A stretch of DNA of 64,000 bases from Serilophus lunatus (taxonomy: Eukaryota; Chordata; Aves; Passeriformes; Eurylaimidae), in the NCBI GenBank assembly GCA_013399895.1, contig VXBA01005117.1:857334-921333 (forward strand), read 5' to 3'. This document shows, in pieces, positions 26,640 through 39,720 of the stretch. Position 1 is the stretch's first letter; every line of letters begins with the position of its first letter. The notes below the pieces were generated by a model, which did not search any database, was not told the DNA's origin, and saw nothing but the letters and a program-made list of their open reading frames with translations. Both the position numbers and the translations under genes were made by a program.

Positions 26640-27110
26640 CAGTTTTCTCTCCCCCTCTGTCCAGCCCATGGAGGTCACAACTCACTCTGTGAGCCTGGTC
26701 TCACCCAGGTGTGTGCAGTGGGGGGACACTTGTGAATTCACAGCCCTGCTCCAAAGACAGTCGTTTTAACCCCGCTTCCTCCTATCAAACTTTACTGGCA
26801 TGTTGATGAAAGCAGGATAGAGATTTTGGGGTTCATTATGGTGCCCAAGAGTTCCTACCAAATCCTTCTCTCCACAGGGGAGGCCTCACCACACTGTCTC
26901 ATGTGGGGTTTGTTTTCTTTGTGGTCCTTCAATCATGTCCCCTTTGTCTAAGAGGTGACCAGCCCAGGAAGAGTCCTTGGAAGTGAGGGAAAATCAGTCA
27001 GTGCTTAGGGGATAGTTGGGTTACCCAGGGAAGAACAGGAAGGAGGACATGGGGCTGCAAGCCATGTCCCCACAGCAAGATCTGCCAATGCCCCTGAAAC
27101 TCACTCAGGA
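26640..27110. other. G+C-rich island of unknown origin
   Basis: About 470 bp of clearly higher G+C than the flanks, with CA/TG-rich words and pyrimidine runs but few CpGs. No CR1 or LTR hallmark is visible, and the open frames are short. It may be a degraded retroelement or an old regulatory element. Confidence 0.3.
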
Positions 27111-27999
27111 TCATGTGTGTGGGATTTATTTTTTTTTTCCCAGTTAAAAAAAAAGGCCTCTTGGGAATGCTAAAAGAAGATATGGTATTTGGTGCAACCA
27201 ATCCATATGGCTCTGAGATTTAAGAATGCTAATTGTTTTGTGAAGAGACTGCTTGTGTGAGTGCATTAGTTCTCAGAACAGGTCTCACAGTGCAGCAAGA
27301 TCAAGCTAGTAGGGACAAAAAAAATAAGAAGCTAAATATGTATGATCACAGAGAGAAAGCATTTAAAAAAAAAAATAAAATTAATTTTTAAGAAAGTGTT
27401 TTCGTGCTATTCACCAATAGTTCAATGGCTCCCTTATTGTACACAAATAACAAATGTTTATTTCTTTGGATGGCTTGTCAGTTTATGTCAGTTTGTGATG
27501 GTTATGAAAAAATGTCAACACAAAGCCAGTATATCAGGCCCCTTGTGTATTAACCCATTTAGTGCTTATGGTTCTATCTCAGTAACTCTATACACAAAAA
27601 AAAATGCATAATATTCTTTCCATTTCATAAGTCTAAACTTAAGGGATTCTGGTGTTTTGAAGCAGTTATGCATGCCCTGCAGGTTACTTTATTTCTTCTT
27701 TTCTTCCTATTTCCAGATTCTCATTTATTTTTGTTTTTTTAACAGAATTTAGAATCAAGGTTTTTTAGAGCAGATAAAAGAGCCAAGTGCTCACTGATGC
27801 TTTTAGGAAAATCCCTCTTTTGAATGCAGAAGCTGTTGCAGTTCTGCTATCCATAGCAGATCACACAGGAAAGTCTAACAAGCTTGCGGTGCTGCAGAGA
27901 GCTTTTTTTATTATTATTATTCCAGTCAGTCAACTGACAACAGCTCCAACCGGCTAGAAATCCTTTAAACTGCACTTCAGAAATCACCATCACAATTGC
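27111..27999. other. A+T-rich stretch with homopolymers
   Basis: T- and A-runs near 27130-27155 and 27363-27373 and a short ATT-rich patch near 27905-27921. Nothing gene-like is supported. Confidence 0.5.
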
Positions 28000-28235
28000 T
28001 ACTAATTGGCACTTTTGCTGGCAGCCTCAGGAAAGGAAAAGCAGCAGCGACTGAAGGGGCCATGGAGGGTGAAGCCCCTCCTGCCTGTCAGGGCTGAGGA
28101 GTCCCTGCAGCAGTGAGGTCCTGAAAACAACCCATCCCATTCCTGCCCCCTCTGGGCTGTACCTGTGTGTAACTGGGCTACATCTCCCGGAGCACTGGCT
28201 ATCCGAAGTGTATCAGAGACCCTAAGAATCATTTA
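28000..28235. other. short G+C-rich island
   Basis: A sharp local rise in G+C with three scattered CpGs. A 76-codon minus-strand frame (28002-28232) covers it, but its Cys/Gly/Arg/Ser-rich peptide matches no family I recognise and other frames are partly open. It could be a retroelement relic or a promoter-like segment. Confidence 0.25.
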
Positions 28236-28404
28236 GTAAAGACTCTTGAAACTCTCAGTTATCTTAGTTTTTATTGTAGAAAACAATTGAGTGGGGATGA
28301 AAGCAAGTCATGAACTGGGCTGTGGCCTGTGAAATGTGAGCTAAGAGAAGATTAAAAAACGATGAACGTGTTTAAAATTTTAGAAACTTTTTTCTCATTT
28401 TCAG

Positions 28405-28497
28405 TGAAGTGTATTTGCTGCACTTTGGTGGCAATCCACAACCAAACTCCAAGCCCACCTTCCTGGGGACAAATCCATCTTACACAGATCATGTGTC
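28405..28497 (+). other. candidate exon, unidentified
   Basis: A very good acceptor (ACTTTTTTCTCATTTTCAG) ends at 28404 and a donor, GTGTC|GTAAGG, follows 28497. The 93 nt keep two frames open. The phase 2-2 frame gives EVYLLHFGGNPQPNSKPTFL and continues TNPSYTDHV; the phase 1-1 frame gives a Cys/Pro-rich peptide. Length divisible by three makes it a possible cassette exon in either phase. No homology is recognised, and the two open frames weaken the coding claim. Confidence 0.22.
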
Positions 28498-31400
28498 GTA
28501 AGGTTTTTCTCTGAAAACGCCCAACAACAGATTTTCATAAACTAGCAGTTCTAAGAGTTATTTCAATCCTTTTTGTTACCTAATGGTATATTAGGACCAC
28601 AAAAACAATATCTAGATTTTGTAAGGAGCTTTTTGTGAACCATTTATCTTGAGAAAGACCAGGCCTTAACAAGTGTTGAGGCAAAAGCTTTTTCACATGA
28701 AAAGGATGTAAATTACCAAAGCAATTGCCCTATTGATTGTGTGATAAAATGGCTTTCCGACTGTGTGGCAATTAAAGGATTGTTGTATTCTTTTTTGGAA
28801 AGGCTCTCTACTGCATGACAGCCAAACACAAAGATGTAGGTTTGCACTTTATTTTGAAGTCCCTTTGCACAGCTGGATACACACAGTATTCCCCTGTAAC
28901 TATTGAATTGCTGATGTTGTTAGACTTACTAGGTATGTAATGGACATAAATCAAATCAACTTGTCCACCAAGTTCAAGGAAGGCAGAAGAAATTACTGCA
29001 CTTATTTCACATATTAATGGACTGACATTTTCCCAATTTGAGCATGGCTGGGTTTTTTTTGTTTGATTGTTTTTTGTTTTTTTCTGAAAGCCTCTCAATG
29101 CCAGATGTGCAATAGCTGAAGGATGTTCATGCATTAAGACTAAGACTTGGGTCTACTGCTTATAATTCCTTACTGTTTTCCCCAGTGATGGTTTAATAAG
29201 ACTAAAGTCTATACACTGCAAAGTTCACCTTATGCTGAACAGGTGGAGAATTTTAGATCAAACATACCATCAGTTCATTGCCTGTCTGCCATGGAAAAAG
29301 ACACCTTTAGTCTCTATAAAGCAGCTGGCTTTATCAAACTACTGGTCCTAAGTTGTATCTGCACAGAAGATGAAACAACCTGCTCTTGCATATCCTTCTC
29401 AGGACCAGGAAAATAGCTCTGCTGTGCAGTATGAAATGACTTGGATGGTTCCTTTTGTCCATCATACTTGGATGAAACATTTTAACTTGCTTCTGCAGCG
29501 AGGATAGTGAAACAGTCACAGTGAAGTTCAGATACTAAAGTCGCTTCTTCATCTGCTGAAAGTACTATATTGAAATAACCTAACCTAAAAATTCAATGTT
29601 AATGTAGACATTATTGTTAGAAAAGCAGTATCAAAATCCCACAACCAACTCAAAACCTCTTGGCATTTCAGGATAATTATGTAAAAATTGAACTCTTCTG
29701 ATTATTAAAGGTTAAAATATTCCTGTCAATATACAATACACTTTGTGCAAATATTGTGAGATACAACAGTTTTGTCCTAGTGTAAACTAGCAAACTATTG
29801 TTTTTTTAATATATCGGGAAAAAAACATTTAAACTACTTTTTTTTTTCCTTACAAGGGAAGCAATTGCATTAAATATGTTTTCTGCTTACTGATTTATTT
29901 ATTGTTCTGTCAAGCTAAGAACATTTGAAGTACTTCTGCACTAAATATATTCAACTTATCAAAAACCATGTACAGAATGAGAAGTGTCAGAATAATATTA
30001 GCAGGATTTTCTTTCAGTGTAAGTCGTAACAAACAGAGCTTTATATTTGGCACAATACAATTTTTGCTTTAAAGTCAAAATTTAACCTTTAAATAAACTG
30101 CAGTAATAAGAATTGGAATCCTGTTTTTCTGAGGAGGAATTTAGAAACAATATGCCTATAATTTTAATTAATGGAAGTGACTGCACAACAGTAATTATGA
30201 GACCTACATTTGATTGACTCCTGATATTCAAGTAGAAAACGAGTAATTATGTGTTTTTTGGAAAAGAAAGGATGATAATTTTTTTTGTTCAACATGTTAG
30301 TCAACAGCAGCAAGGACATGGAGTAAGAGAATTAACACCCACAAGCTTTTTGTTTAATAAATCTCTACTATTTCAACTGCCAAGTGAAAAAAAAAAAATA
30401 AAAAATTAATTAACTACAAAATCTTTGCAGAAAATTTCACCAAGCTGAGTTCCTAAAGAATGGTGATTTTAATCAGACTTCAGTATAAGAGTTAAGACTT
30501 CTTCAAGTAAAATGGTAAAATAATAGATACTTAAGAGAGGCAGGTGGTTAAAACATACTAGCTTTACTCTCTTGGAGTTTTCAGTCAACTAGAGAGAGTA
30601 AACTACATCTCTTTTCCTTGAATGTCAGGTTAAGAAAACAAACATTTTTTGTTATGCATCATCTGGACTAAAAAGTAGTCATAAATGCAAATTTAGTTTT
30701 AGTGGCAGTTACTGGTAGTTACTGCTGGAGAGAGTTAACAGAACCCCTTACAGATTTTTCCAGGAAGCTGTTACAGTCATGTCAGATGAGCAAGAAACAA
30801 ACAGGGTTAAAACTCTGGAGTGGAAAGTATGAGAATTTTATTATACTGAATGACTGAAATAAACCAGAATTTGGATCGTTGTCATATCACCAGAACAGAC
30901 TCTAACTTTCATGGGCATAGCCCTTCTGCCAGACAGATATGACAATTGTAATAGTGTATCTAACAGCCTCAATTGTGATGGAAAAATCTAACACTGAAAT
31001 CTTTCAGTCTGTATAATGTGGTCCATTCTCATACTTCAATTAAATAAGCATCAGCAGAGTGTTGGGGAAGGTTTGATTTTTGTTCTCTCTATTTGAGAAG
31101 TGTTGAATCCTTAACTCTGCCATTACTTTTACAGGTACAAGAAAACTGGGCTGACTTGCACCTGCACTGGCTCCATTTCAATTATGACTGGAACCATGTA
31201 TTAGTCCTCCTCATTCCATGGTTTGAGTGATATGTTTCCATTGAAGACCTAAACCCAAAATACTACACAAGTGAAAAGCTCACTAGAATGACATGTCTTC
31301 AGCTGGTAGAGAAACCCCCTCTTTTGAAAATAAAGATGTTCTTACAGACACTTAAAGAGGCATTTCAAGAAGGACAACACTGTACTTAAGTTGTATGCCT

Positions 31401-31540
31401 AATTTGCAGTGCAAAGATAAGAAATCAACTACTTGTTCTTGATTCATATTTTCAATGAGCTTGTTATTTGCTCTGCTCAGTGTTTGTGCAAGAAAAATTG
31501 CTCATTGGAAAGTAAAGTAGAAACGAACAAAGAAAAAACA
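28498..31540. other. featureless A+T-rich stretch
   Basis: A minus-strand open frame at 28808-29134 (108 codons) has no recognisable motif. A T/G-rich patch lies near 29050-29082 and T/A homopolymers near 29842 and 30389. No supported gene. Confidence 0.45.
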
Positions 31541-32000
31541 TTTTTAGCTTAATTTTAATTTGTGCATGCTGGGCAAACAGCATGCATTTTCCTGTAAAAA
31601 TTGTGCTGAAATTGGAGCCATTGAGCTACAGAGTGTTCAATCTCAGTTTTGCTTGTTTAACCACTTCTTGATTTCTGTGCAAGTAAATCTAATGCACTAT
31701 GCTTGGGGATGTTTCCTACTGTATTTCATTACAGCTGCTGCGAATTTAAAGCAATTAGCTTTTCATGTTTCTCTCTGTTTCTTTTTGTCTAGTGTTCCCT
31801 ATCATGGGACTGCTTTTATTATCTTGTATGTTAAAGCTCATCAAATTTGTATCCCTGTTTGTCAGGCAAAAATTAGCTATGAACTATATGAGCTGATCTC
31901 AAGTTCTGTTGTGTACATGCTTGCTGATTTTTGCAATATGCTGCTGTTCAAAGATCAGCTCGTAGGTTACTGCTTTGCCTCAGGGCTTTAAGCAGATGTT
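31541..32000. promoter_or_regulatory. possible conserved non-coding element
   Basis: This segment is free of simple repeats. It contains a 9-bp perfect hairpin (31563-31586), an E-box-like CAGCTG near 31733, and several AATTAG/TTAGC homeodomain-type cores. It also carries the longest open frame of the window (31560-31991 on +, 143 codons). That peptide is Cys/Phe/Leu-rich with no family signature and no splice sites that fit, so I read the openness as chance. Regulatory conservation is inferred from texture only. Confidence 0.2.
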
Positions 32001-33159
32001 CTCAGTTTTGGTTTGTTCATATGAATTTGGACACCAAACACTATGTCTAATGTAAGAAGGACACTAATGTAGGTGCTCTTCTTGTTGTCAAAGTTATTAG
32101 TAGTAGGACATGGATTCTAACTAGTGAGCTACAGTTCTGAAAGAGAAACTACAATATTAATTTTATTTTGCACAAATGGAGTGATATTTTAAATTTGGAT
32201 AATGCTATTCTATATCCCTACTATCCCCATATTTTCTAATTTTTTTTTGATAATAATTCAGATGTAAACTGAACACAAAAGTGCATGCAAGAAACTGAGA
32301 GAGACATTTAATTATTTTATAACAAACTCCTGAAATCTCTATCACAATGGACTATAGCTCCATTCACAATCCCATGTCTATGGCACTCCAACACTGTGCA
32401 TTTGACATCATAGAACAAACAGAGTATCTTAATCTGTAGTTAGGAAAAGAACACAAACAGATACAATTCATAGAGATATATCTTTCCAGATACTTTAATA
32501 GTTCTTAGCCTTGGTGGTGATGAGCAGTAAGCTTGTACTTGAATGTCTTTTTTCTTTTCTATCAGTTTCTGGATACACAAAAATATGTAGGCAATAAAAC
32601 TGGCAATTAATGAGAAAGTACAACTTCTTCAGTTGTAAGAATTTCCTGTTTAACTCATGTTAAAGACACAAGAAGAACAGCCCGAGAAATGTTTTTGAAA
32701 TTGAAAATTCTGTTTCTATCCTATTCAATTCCTCCTCTATCTGCAACAGTCAACAATAAACAAATTAACTATGGTGTTCTTTTTTTTACAGCCTTTTTTT
32801 CCGTAGAATAAGTTAACTCCCCTTTATTCAGAATGTGCAGCAGAGGAATGAAGCCTGTGTAAGTACTTCTTCAAACCTTCCGAGTGTAAAAGAAACTCAA
32901 TCCTTCTGCCATCTGAGGAAAGCCCTAGGCTGTTTTCCCTGGCAATGGTAGTGTTTGGCAATGGGGACCCTCCTGACTGCAGAGGCTGCCTCAACCCTAA
33001 TCTCGCTTTGCTAATGGGGCAGTATTAAACATAGTTCCCTGAAGCTCCGGCAGAAACAGGACAGTGCAGCCACATCTTTCTTTTTTTGTTAGTAACTTAG
33101 GAAATGAACTGTGTTCTTTGCACTTTCTCTAGAAGACTTGAGCTTCCCTCTCAAAAAAG
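32001..33159. other. unannotated stretch
   Basis: The part near 32830-33075 is less A+T-rich and repeat-free, but I see no specific signal. No gene supported. Confidence 0.4.
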
Positions 33160-33183
33160 TTGAAGGCTCTATTGAAGGCTCTA
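33160..33183. repeat. perfect 12-bp tandem duplication
   Basis: TTGAAGGCTCTA occurs twice back to back without mismatch, indicating a recent slippage duplication. Confidence 0.9.
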
Positions 33184-33289
33184 TCTGAGACATCCTTTAT
33201 ATTTTACTTCTCTTACTCTGTTTCTTTGAGTTTGAGGGTGGGTTTTGGGCCCTTTCCTTAAGACTGTCATAAGGTTAAAACTTTAAAGC

Positions 33290-33309
33290 TTTTTTTTTTT
33301 TTTTTTTTT
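33290..33309. repeat. poly-T tract (20 T)
   Basis: Twenty uninterrupted T residues with no retrocopy recognisable on the adjoining side. Confidence 0.95.
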
Positions 33310-33369
33310 GTAGAATATAGTTAGCACTTTACATCTAAACCTCTGTTCTGCATTTTGACAGTAAGCTTG

Positions 33370-33640
33370 AATCTGGTAATCTAAGAGGAGCAAAAAGCAG
33401 TCTCAGCAGACACGCTCCAACCTTGTGTTCGACCATATTAAGAATTAATACTTAGTCTTGCCGTACAACCCAGCTTTAATAAAGCTACCTAAATCCTCTT
33501 GGCTGCTGCTTTGACAGGGCAGCATCAATCGCAGTGCTCAACTTTTGTGTTTGCTAATTCAATAGGCAGCCTGACAAGGCTTTCAGAGCTGCGTTTATGG
33601 GATAATGAGGCTTTTTACACAGTTTCAATTTTTGCCATGT
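33370..33640. promoter_or_regulatory. possible conserved non-coding element
   Basis: A mixed-composition, repeat-free segment with CpGs retained at several places, plus homeodomain-like TAAT cores and a GCTTTAATAAAGC inverted motif near 33474-33486. These are features often seen in vertebrate developmental enhancers; nothing here proves function. Confidence 0.2.
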
Positions 33641-36039
33641 TGACAGAAAAAAAAAGCATTTTTGAGAACGATGGATTTAAAAAATATTTTCTGAATAAAT
33701 GCCTCCTGCATATTGAATGCCTAAGATAGGACTGTTTGAACTTTCTTTCAAACTGTTTAATACATCTTCAGGAACCTTTGACTTGGGCTATTTCTCCTGT
33801 TTGTGTCTTCACTGGCCATTTTTGATACGGGAGAAGCTTTAAACTATCATTAGCTTGGGATAAACATAAATCTAATATTTCAAACAGATTTTTTGTGTCT
33901 CATTTTCTTGCATTTTATGCAACTGCTACATCTCTAAGACAATGCTACTACTTTTTGGCAGTTTCAAATACATTTCAATATTGTGAAAGCACAAACGTAG
34001 ATGTTTAGCTTAAGGTTTCTGCATCTGAGTGGAAATTTAGAAGATGTCTGACTGTTGATCTGGTTAAACACACCATTGCCTCAAAGAATTGCATCTCACC
34101 TGTCTGGAAAGAGCTCTTCGTTAAATCTCCCAATGCAGCAGAGCAGCTCATCTGAATGTAGCCCTGCTGTGGCTCATTGGAATGGAGCTTCACAAATTCT
34201 GACTTGACTATCTTATCCTTTCTTTAGTTAATTTTATTAAATAAGTAGATCTGGACAAATTATTTCTTTATTTTTTTTTGCCCAAATACACTGGAAATTT
34301 GGATTTTTGCAGTTGAAATCCAGACAGTCAAGGACATGATTCACACTGATTTGATGATGGCAAGATTATATTTATGATCAAGGAAGATAATTTTCCAAAT
34401 AGAGTTCCTTTAAGTAAGATTTTTTTCCAATCTCAAGGCTCTACTCTGAGGCCTTTTCTCTTGTATCTTTGGAAGATTTAGTACCATTCCATTGAACTTT
34501 TTTTTTGTTTATGGAGTTTTGTTCACTTCTTTTCCAGTACATATTTACCTATGTTTGAATATTTATTTGGAATTTTGATCTCTGAAGCATTTCAATTTTA
34601 AAACACCTTTAGTCATCAAAATAGTTCTGATTTAAAACTCATTAACACTTAATATTTAAAATCAAGAGTCTTTCTAGCCCAATCTCAATCAGCAGTTAGG
34701 GGCTGTGGTAAAACTGTTGACTTTGTTGTATTTATCCCTTATAGAAGTACAAATATATGCATGTTGTCCTGAAGAAAAATTCAGATGCAGCTCCTATAAA
34801 CTATGCACACCTCAGCCATTTTGCTCACAAAGATGGTGAGTGGGTTCCCCTCTGACTCTGTACTTTGACACTTAACACCTACTGAATATTGTTATATATA
34901 GTGGGTTTTTTGATGAAACATCATTTCAGAAGCTTTAACCTTTTGTCATTTCTGCAACCAGTTGATGTTTAGAACTGTACAGAGCAGCGTTTGTTTATAA
35001 AAAAATACCAACCATACAGAGTTAGGAACTCTTAAATTGCAGTGGAAATGGAGAGTGTAAGAATACAGAGCTTTCTTTCTCATTCTCAATTTTTTCCTCA
35101 CCCTGCAGGCAGAGACCTTGTCTCTGTAACCTGATAATGTAGTTGTTTCAAGCTCTGCATCTTTTGACATTTACTAAAGTCCTTCATTGATTTACCTTAG
35201 TTAAGTACATTCATATGTTGACAGTTCTTCATTGTTTATTCTTATCTGCCCAGTCGAGGCTGTACAACCCAATCTCTCTCAGTCTTCCAAGAAAGAAATT
35301 ATCACAAATCAAAGCTCTTAGGTAAGAAAAAAACCAACTTAGTGAGCAAACTTTGCAAACGGAGTCACCTGTTACTTTTCTAAAGGTTTTCTTTAATTCT
35401 TCCTCATTTTTGGAACCAATCTGAAGAGTCTCCTGAACAAATTTGCTATATAATAAGATTCAGTTTCATTATTAGCTCTATTTATGAGGTTAAGTTGTAA
35501 AAAATCTGCCATAAAAAGAACAATTTGACACCTTGCTGTTTAACTGCCACCCCTGCAACTTGCTCAAGTCAAGACTAGTAGTGCTGATGTTGTCAGGGAG
35601 TTAGTCTCCCATAATACCCAGGTGAATGTAGATGCCTCTTCACATTATAAAACATTTCTCATGCTCAAAATGAGTGTTTGTCCCCTGCTGCTGCCGAGCC
35701 ATCCCTTCACTTCACACAATTCTTTTGCCCAGGGCCATGCTGGTTTCTATTCATAAAGGCTTCACATCAGTGTCCCATTGCTGCCTAATTGCAGCTAGGA
35801 ACTCAAAAGAGCAGTACTGTGGCTTTTTCTAATGGGTTGTGGTTAGAAATAACCATGCATAATATACTGTGGCAGGATATCAGATTCCTGTCACACGCCG
35901 AAATTCTAGTCAGCCATTTGAGTTGTAATTGTGTTAACAGCAAATTGGCTGTTGCTGAATTCTTTTTGCCCAGTAACAATTTGTAAAGCTATCACAGAGT
36001 TTTCAAAGTATAGGCGTAATCATATTTTCACTAAATGTG
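33641..36039. other. unannotated stretch
   Basis: No gene, RNA gene or transposable element recognised. Short T-runs only. Confidence 0.45.
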
Positions 36040-36340
36040 TCTGTATTTTTCCCTGCCCTGGAAGTACTGTTTTCATTGCTGTTCCTAAGCCTTGTAATTG
36101 AGTGAGTTACTGACTCCTGCACTCCCACGACCACTGCAGGTCACAGACAGTGATAGTTTTGCAGCCTTGAAAAACCTCCCTGATCCCTGAAGCCCTGTAA
36201 TGACAGATTTAGACAATTATCAACATTTTTAACTCCAGTCACTACGGTGTTTGTGACTCAGTCATAAAAATAATCATGCAATACTGAAAGTTGACACGTG
36301 AGCTTTAACTGGTGTAGTTGTAACTGGTGTAATCTTGGAT
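36040..36340. promoter_or_regulatory. possible regulatory segment with AP-1-like site
   Basis: TGACTCAGTCA at 36254-36264 contains a consensus AP-1 site (TGACTCA) inside an inverted repeat, TGACT-C-AGTCA. A 15-bp tandem near-duplicate (36306-36335, core TAACTGGTGTA) follows. Repeat-free surroundings make an enhancer possible; this is inference. Confidence 0.2.
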
Positions 36341-39178
36341 TATGTATTTTAAAGGGGAGCCAATGGAGCATTTTTCACATTGTAAGTGTATGACATAGAA
36401 AAAATCAGTGTGAAATCTTTCATCATTATTACACACTTATATTGTCAGATTTGTTTCCAAAGAAGGTATTTGACAAGGTGAAGCACTACTGATGACTGCT
36501 GGTTATTTAATGCAGTATTGTTGGCTTGTTATCTACATGCACCTCTCCAAGCACAATGAAGTTTGGATTGTCCTTGCATTGCATAATTTAATGATTATTA
36601 AATTAACCAAAAATAGACTACTTAAATATAAACATTAGACTTTGAACTTTGTTTCTTAGCACTGGATGCCCAAAACAAATCAAAAAAACACAATATTGCT
36701 TTATAACAGTCTAAATAGTGGCTTATTAAACAGGAAAGATGAGGCAAGAAATGATTACATAAATTATTACAAATATTTTATGTTTTCTGTATTGTAATAG
36801 CAACACAATATCTTGTTAAACTGATTAAATGCTAGCAAAGAGCTACAAGGTTTTTTAATATCAGTAAGTGGGAGCTGTACCAGTACTGTACTTTTTAAAG
36901 AGGTTAATGTCATTAGATAAAAAAACCCTTAGAGTTATAGATATATTTATTAGAGATTTTTATGTTAGAAATTGTTTAAATTTTAATATTTAGAGGATAA
37001 TCAGGCTTTTAAACAATTTTAATATAATCCTAAAGGAACTCCTAAAAGTATATGTCACAATTGAAGGTATGCTTTTCATGTGCTGGAAAGCTTCTACTTT
37101 AAGATCGTATTTCTCTTCTGTCTCCAACAATCATTTGCTTATGGGAAACAAGCCTTAAACATGCAATGCGTAGCTGGAAAATCTAATATAACTAACAGGT
37201 ACATATAATTCACCAAGATAATATTTTTGATGTATCTGGAGGACTTGGAGGTAATCATGCTACACAATCACACATGAGAAATGCTGAACTTAAAATTTTT
37301 AATTATAGTTTATATTGTTCTCTATTTAACTAGAAAATGTGTTTGTTCTCAAATTTTAATGGGAAAAAAGCCACAACTACCTGTAACATTAAAATTCACG
37401 TGCGACCTCCCTGCTTCCTCTCTTTTGAAGTGAATATGAAGTAGAAAACAACTTCTACTGATCAACTGATTGACAGGTACTCAGAGAAATAATGATTATT
37501 TAGTGAGATCTACAAATGAACATAACTAGACTAAACTAAGTATATGATAAAACACTGTTAATCACATAGATGGATCTTACATTAGAATGGGAAGGTAGAA
37601 GGAAAAAAAGAAAGCAACCAGAGTCATTCCTTAGATCTCCAAGTGCCAGATTTATAGAACCTACAGCATTATTCACTTTTATGCTTATTTTCACATTTCA
37701 GTGCCTGAACTTGAATGTACATATTTATCTTTTCTACATCCACATCTACTTGTAGTGTGAATACTCTTCATGTTATAGAGTCCAGAATCTCACCTAGGTC
37801 AATCATCCATTTCTAGAAGAGGACCTTATTGTTTAAAAAAAATCACTTTCCTTTTTGCATTTTAGCTGCTGAACTCAATATACATCAAGACATTCATAGT
37901 AACTTCATAGTAAGTACTCCTCCATCAAAATACAGGGTTAAGTGGGACCAATCAATATAAAATATACAGCAGGAATAAAAAAAAGTTCAAGTCAGGTACT
38001 TTAAGACACATAAAATGTCATAGTTCATTTTTCATTCATCTAGACTGGAAAGGAATTGATGAATTATCTATGAAAGTGAACTAACTTTGATAATTTGACA
38101 TCAATGCTACATAACATTAACCAAAAGAGCACTGTCACTCCATTTTTTACTATCATACATGCAATATCTATTACCATATATAGTAGATATATATCTCATA
38201 CGCAAGCAGAATATATATACGCAGAATACACATACACAGAGTCACCGAGTCTTCCAAATTCCAGTATTATTGTTTAATATTGATTTGGAGAAATAGAGAG
38301 GAAAATGCATATAGTAGAGCCAAGGGATATATGTACATATATAGGAATATATGTAATATATGCTATATGCTGGCTGGCCCTCTCTGTCATGCCATCTATG
38401 CAATGCTCCCACAAGACATGCAAAACTATTTCTGTCCTTTGGACCACTGCAAAGTAAATAATTGTTTTCTACAATGCTAAACTTAATCAACTAAATGAAA
38501 TGAACTACTGCCAAGAGCACTTCCTCTGAACTTTATTCTGCTTACTCAATTGCCAAATTGTTTTCCTAATCTTCAACTCTTTGAGCAACTGTTCTTTAAA
38601 AACAAATAAACAAACAGCCCTCACTTGTTGAAAATCATTTGAAAGATTTTTTTCTGTTATTTTTTTTTTATCATAAGTATTCACCTTCAGGCTTTTGAAG
38701 CCAAATAAAAATAATTACTAGCCTGTGGTAAGGGCTACTCTCACACTGAAACTGCAAACACTTATGCAAATTCCCTGTCCATCAACTTTAAACAAGACAT
38801 GTCTGTAACATCCCACAATGCAAAAAAATCTGATTACTGCCTACCATTTATAACTATTTGACAATCTTTTGCCATCATAGACCCTACACTAGTGATATTT
38901 TCTCCTTTGTTTTTACTGAGAGGTTTTTCTAACTTGTCTTTGTGGTAACTATGGTGACAGTGATGTCAATGAAGAACAAATCAAAATGTATCAGATAAGA
39001 CAGAAATGATGAGACCAGGAATGTAGGGAGATTGTGTGATTCTTGGTATGTTAATTTGCATTTAATAATTAATTAATCAAATTAAGATTTCATATACAGA
39101 TATACAAAAATACTGGTACCTAGTACTGGTAGCCATCAAGTTTCTGCAGCCTTGAAAATGAATGCAGGATTGGATTAT
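36341..39178. other. A+T-rich stretch with TA-rich simple sequence
   Basis: The part at 38160-38365 is dominated by alternating TATA/CATA-like words, which keeps several frames open on both strands and yields tyrosine/isoleucine-rich chance peptides. No gene supported. Confidence 0.5.
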
Positions 39179-39212
<34 letters not shown>

Positions 39213-39218
39213 AAAAAA
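39179..39218 (+). repeat. (AC)n followed by poly-A (28 A)
   Basis: A short AC dinucleotide run (39179-39190) passes directly into 28 A residues (39191-39218). A run of this length can be a retroposon tail, but I recognise no SINE, CR1 or processed mRNA body upstream. Confidence 0.95.
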
Positions 39219-39720
39219 GGAAAGGCGCATCAGTCATACTAAGCACCCATCTGGAAATTAAATGTCAAAGATAAATGCAAGAGAGGGGAAAAAATCAAAT
39301 GAGAAAAAGTCAGTGTGCTTTCAGGAAGACACAGTCTGTTCTGAACAAAATTACCAAAGAAATTAGGTATTTGCTGAATGCCAAATACTTGTTGGTTTTG
39401 TTTTTTTTTTTCATATTCTGACCATCTAAGTGTCTTCAAAAATACAATCTTTTTTGTAAACTCTCATCACCAAAAAAAAACCCAACACAAAAGTGTTCCT
39501 GTGACATCTTTCAGAGGAATTAAATTCAGAAAAAAATAGACCTCCATTTTTTATTTTACAGATTCCAATATATTGAAAGATAAAGAAAAATCTTAACCAT
39601 TATATCTGTACACGGATAAGTTTTTTTCCTTTTGTTTCTTGAGTGGATTTCTACCTTCCTTTATGATCTTGTAAGTGATTTTAGGGCACAGAGTAAGTTA
39701 AAATATCCATATGTGAAATG
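39219..39720. other. featureless A+T-rich stretch
   Basis: Nothing beyond short homopolymers is seen. Confidence 0.5.

Noticed and set aside
28808..29134. 108-codon minus-strand open frame
   Set aside because: No recognisable family, no fitting splice sites, and an embedded lysine/asparagine stretch from a T-rich repeat.
38095..38490. Tyrosine/isoleucine-rich open frames on both strands
   Set aside because: Produced by alternating TATA/CATA simple sequence.
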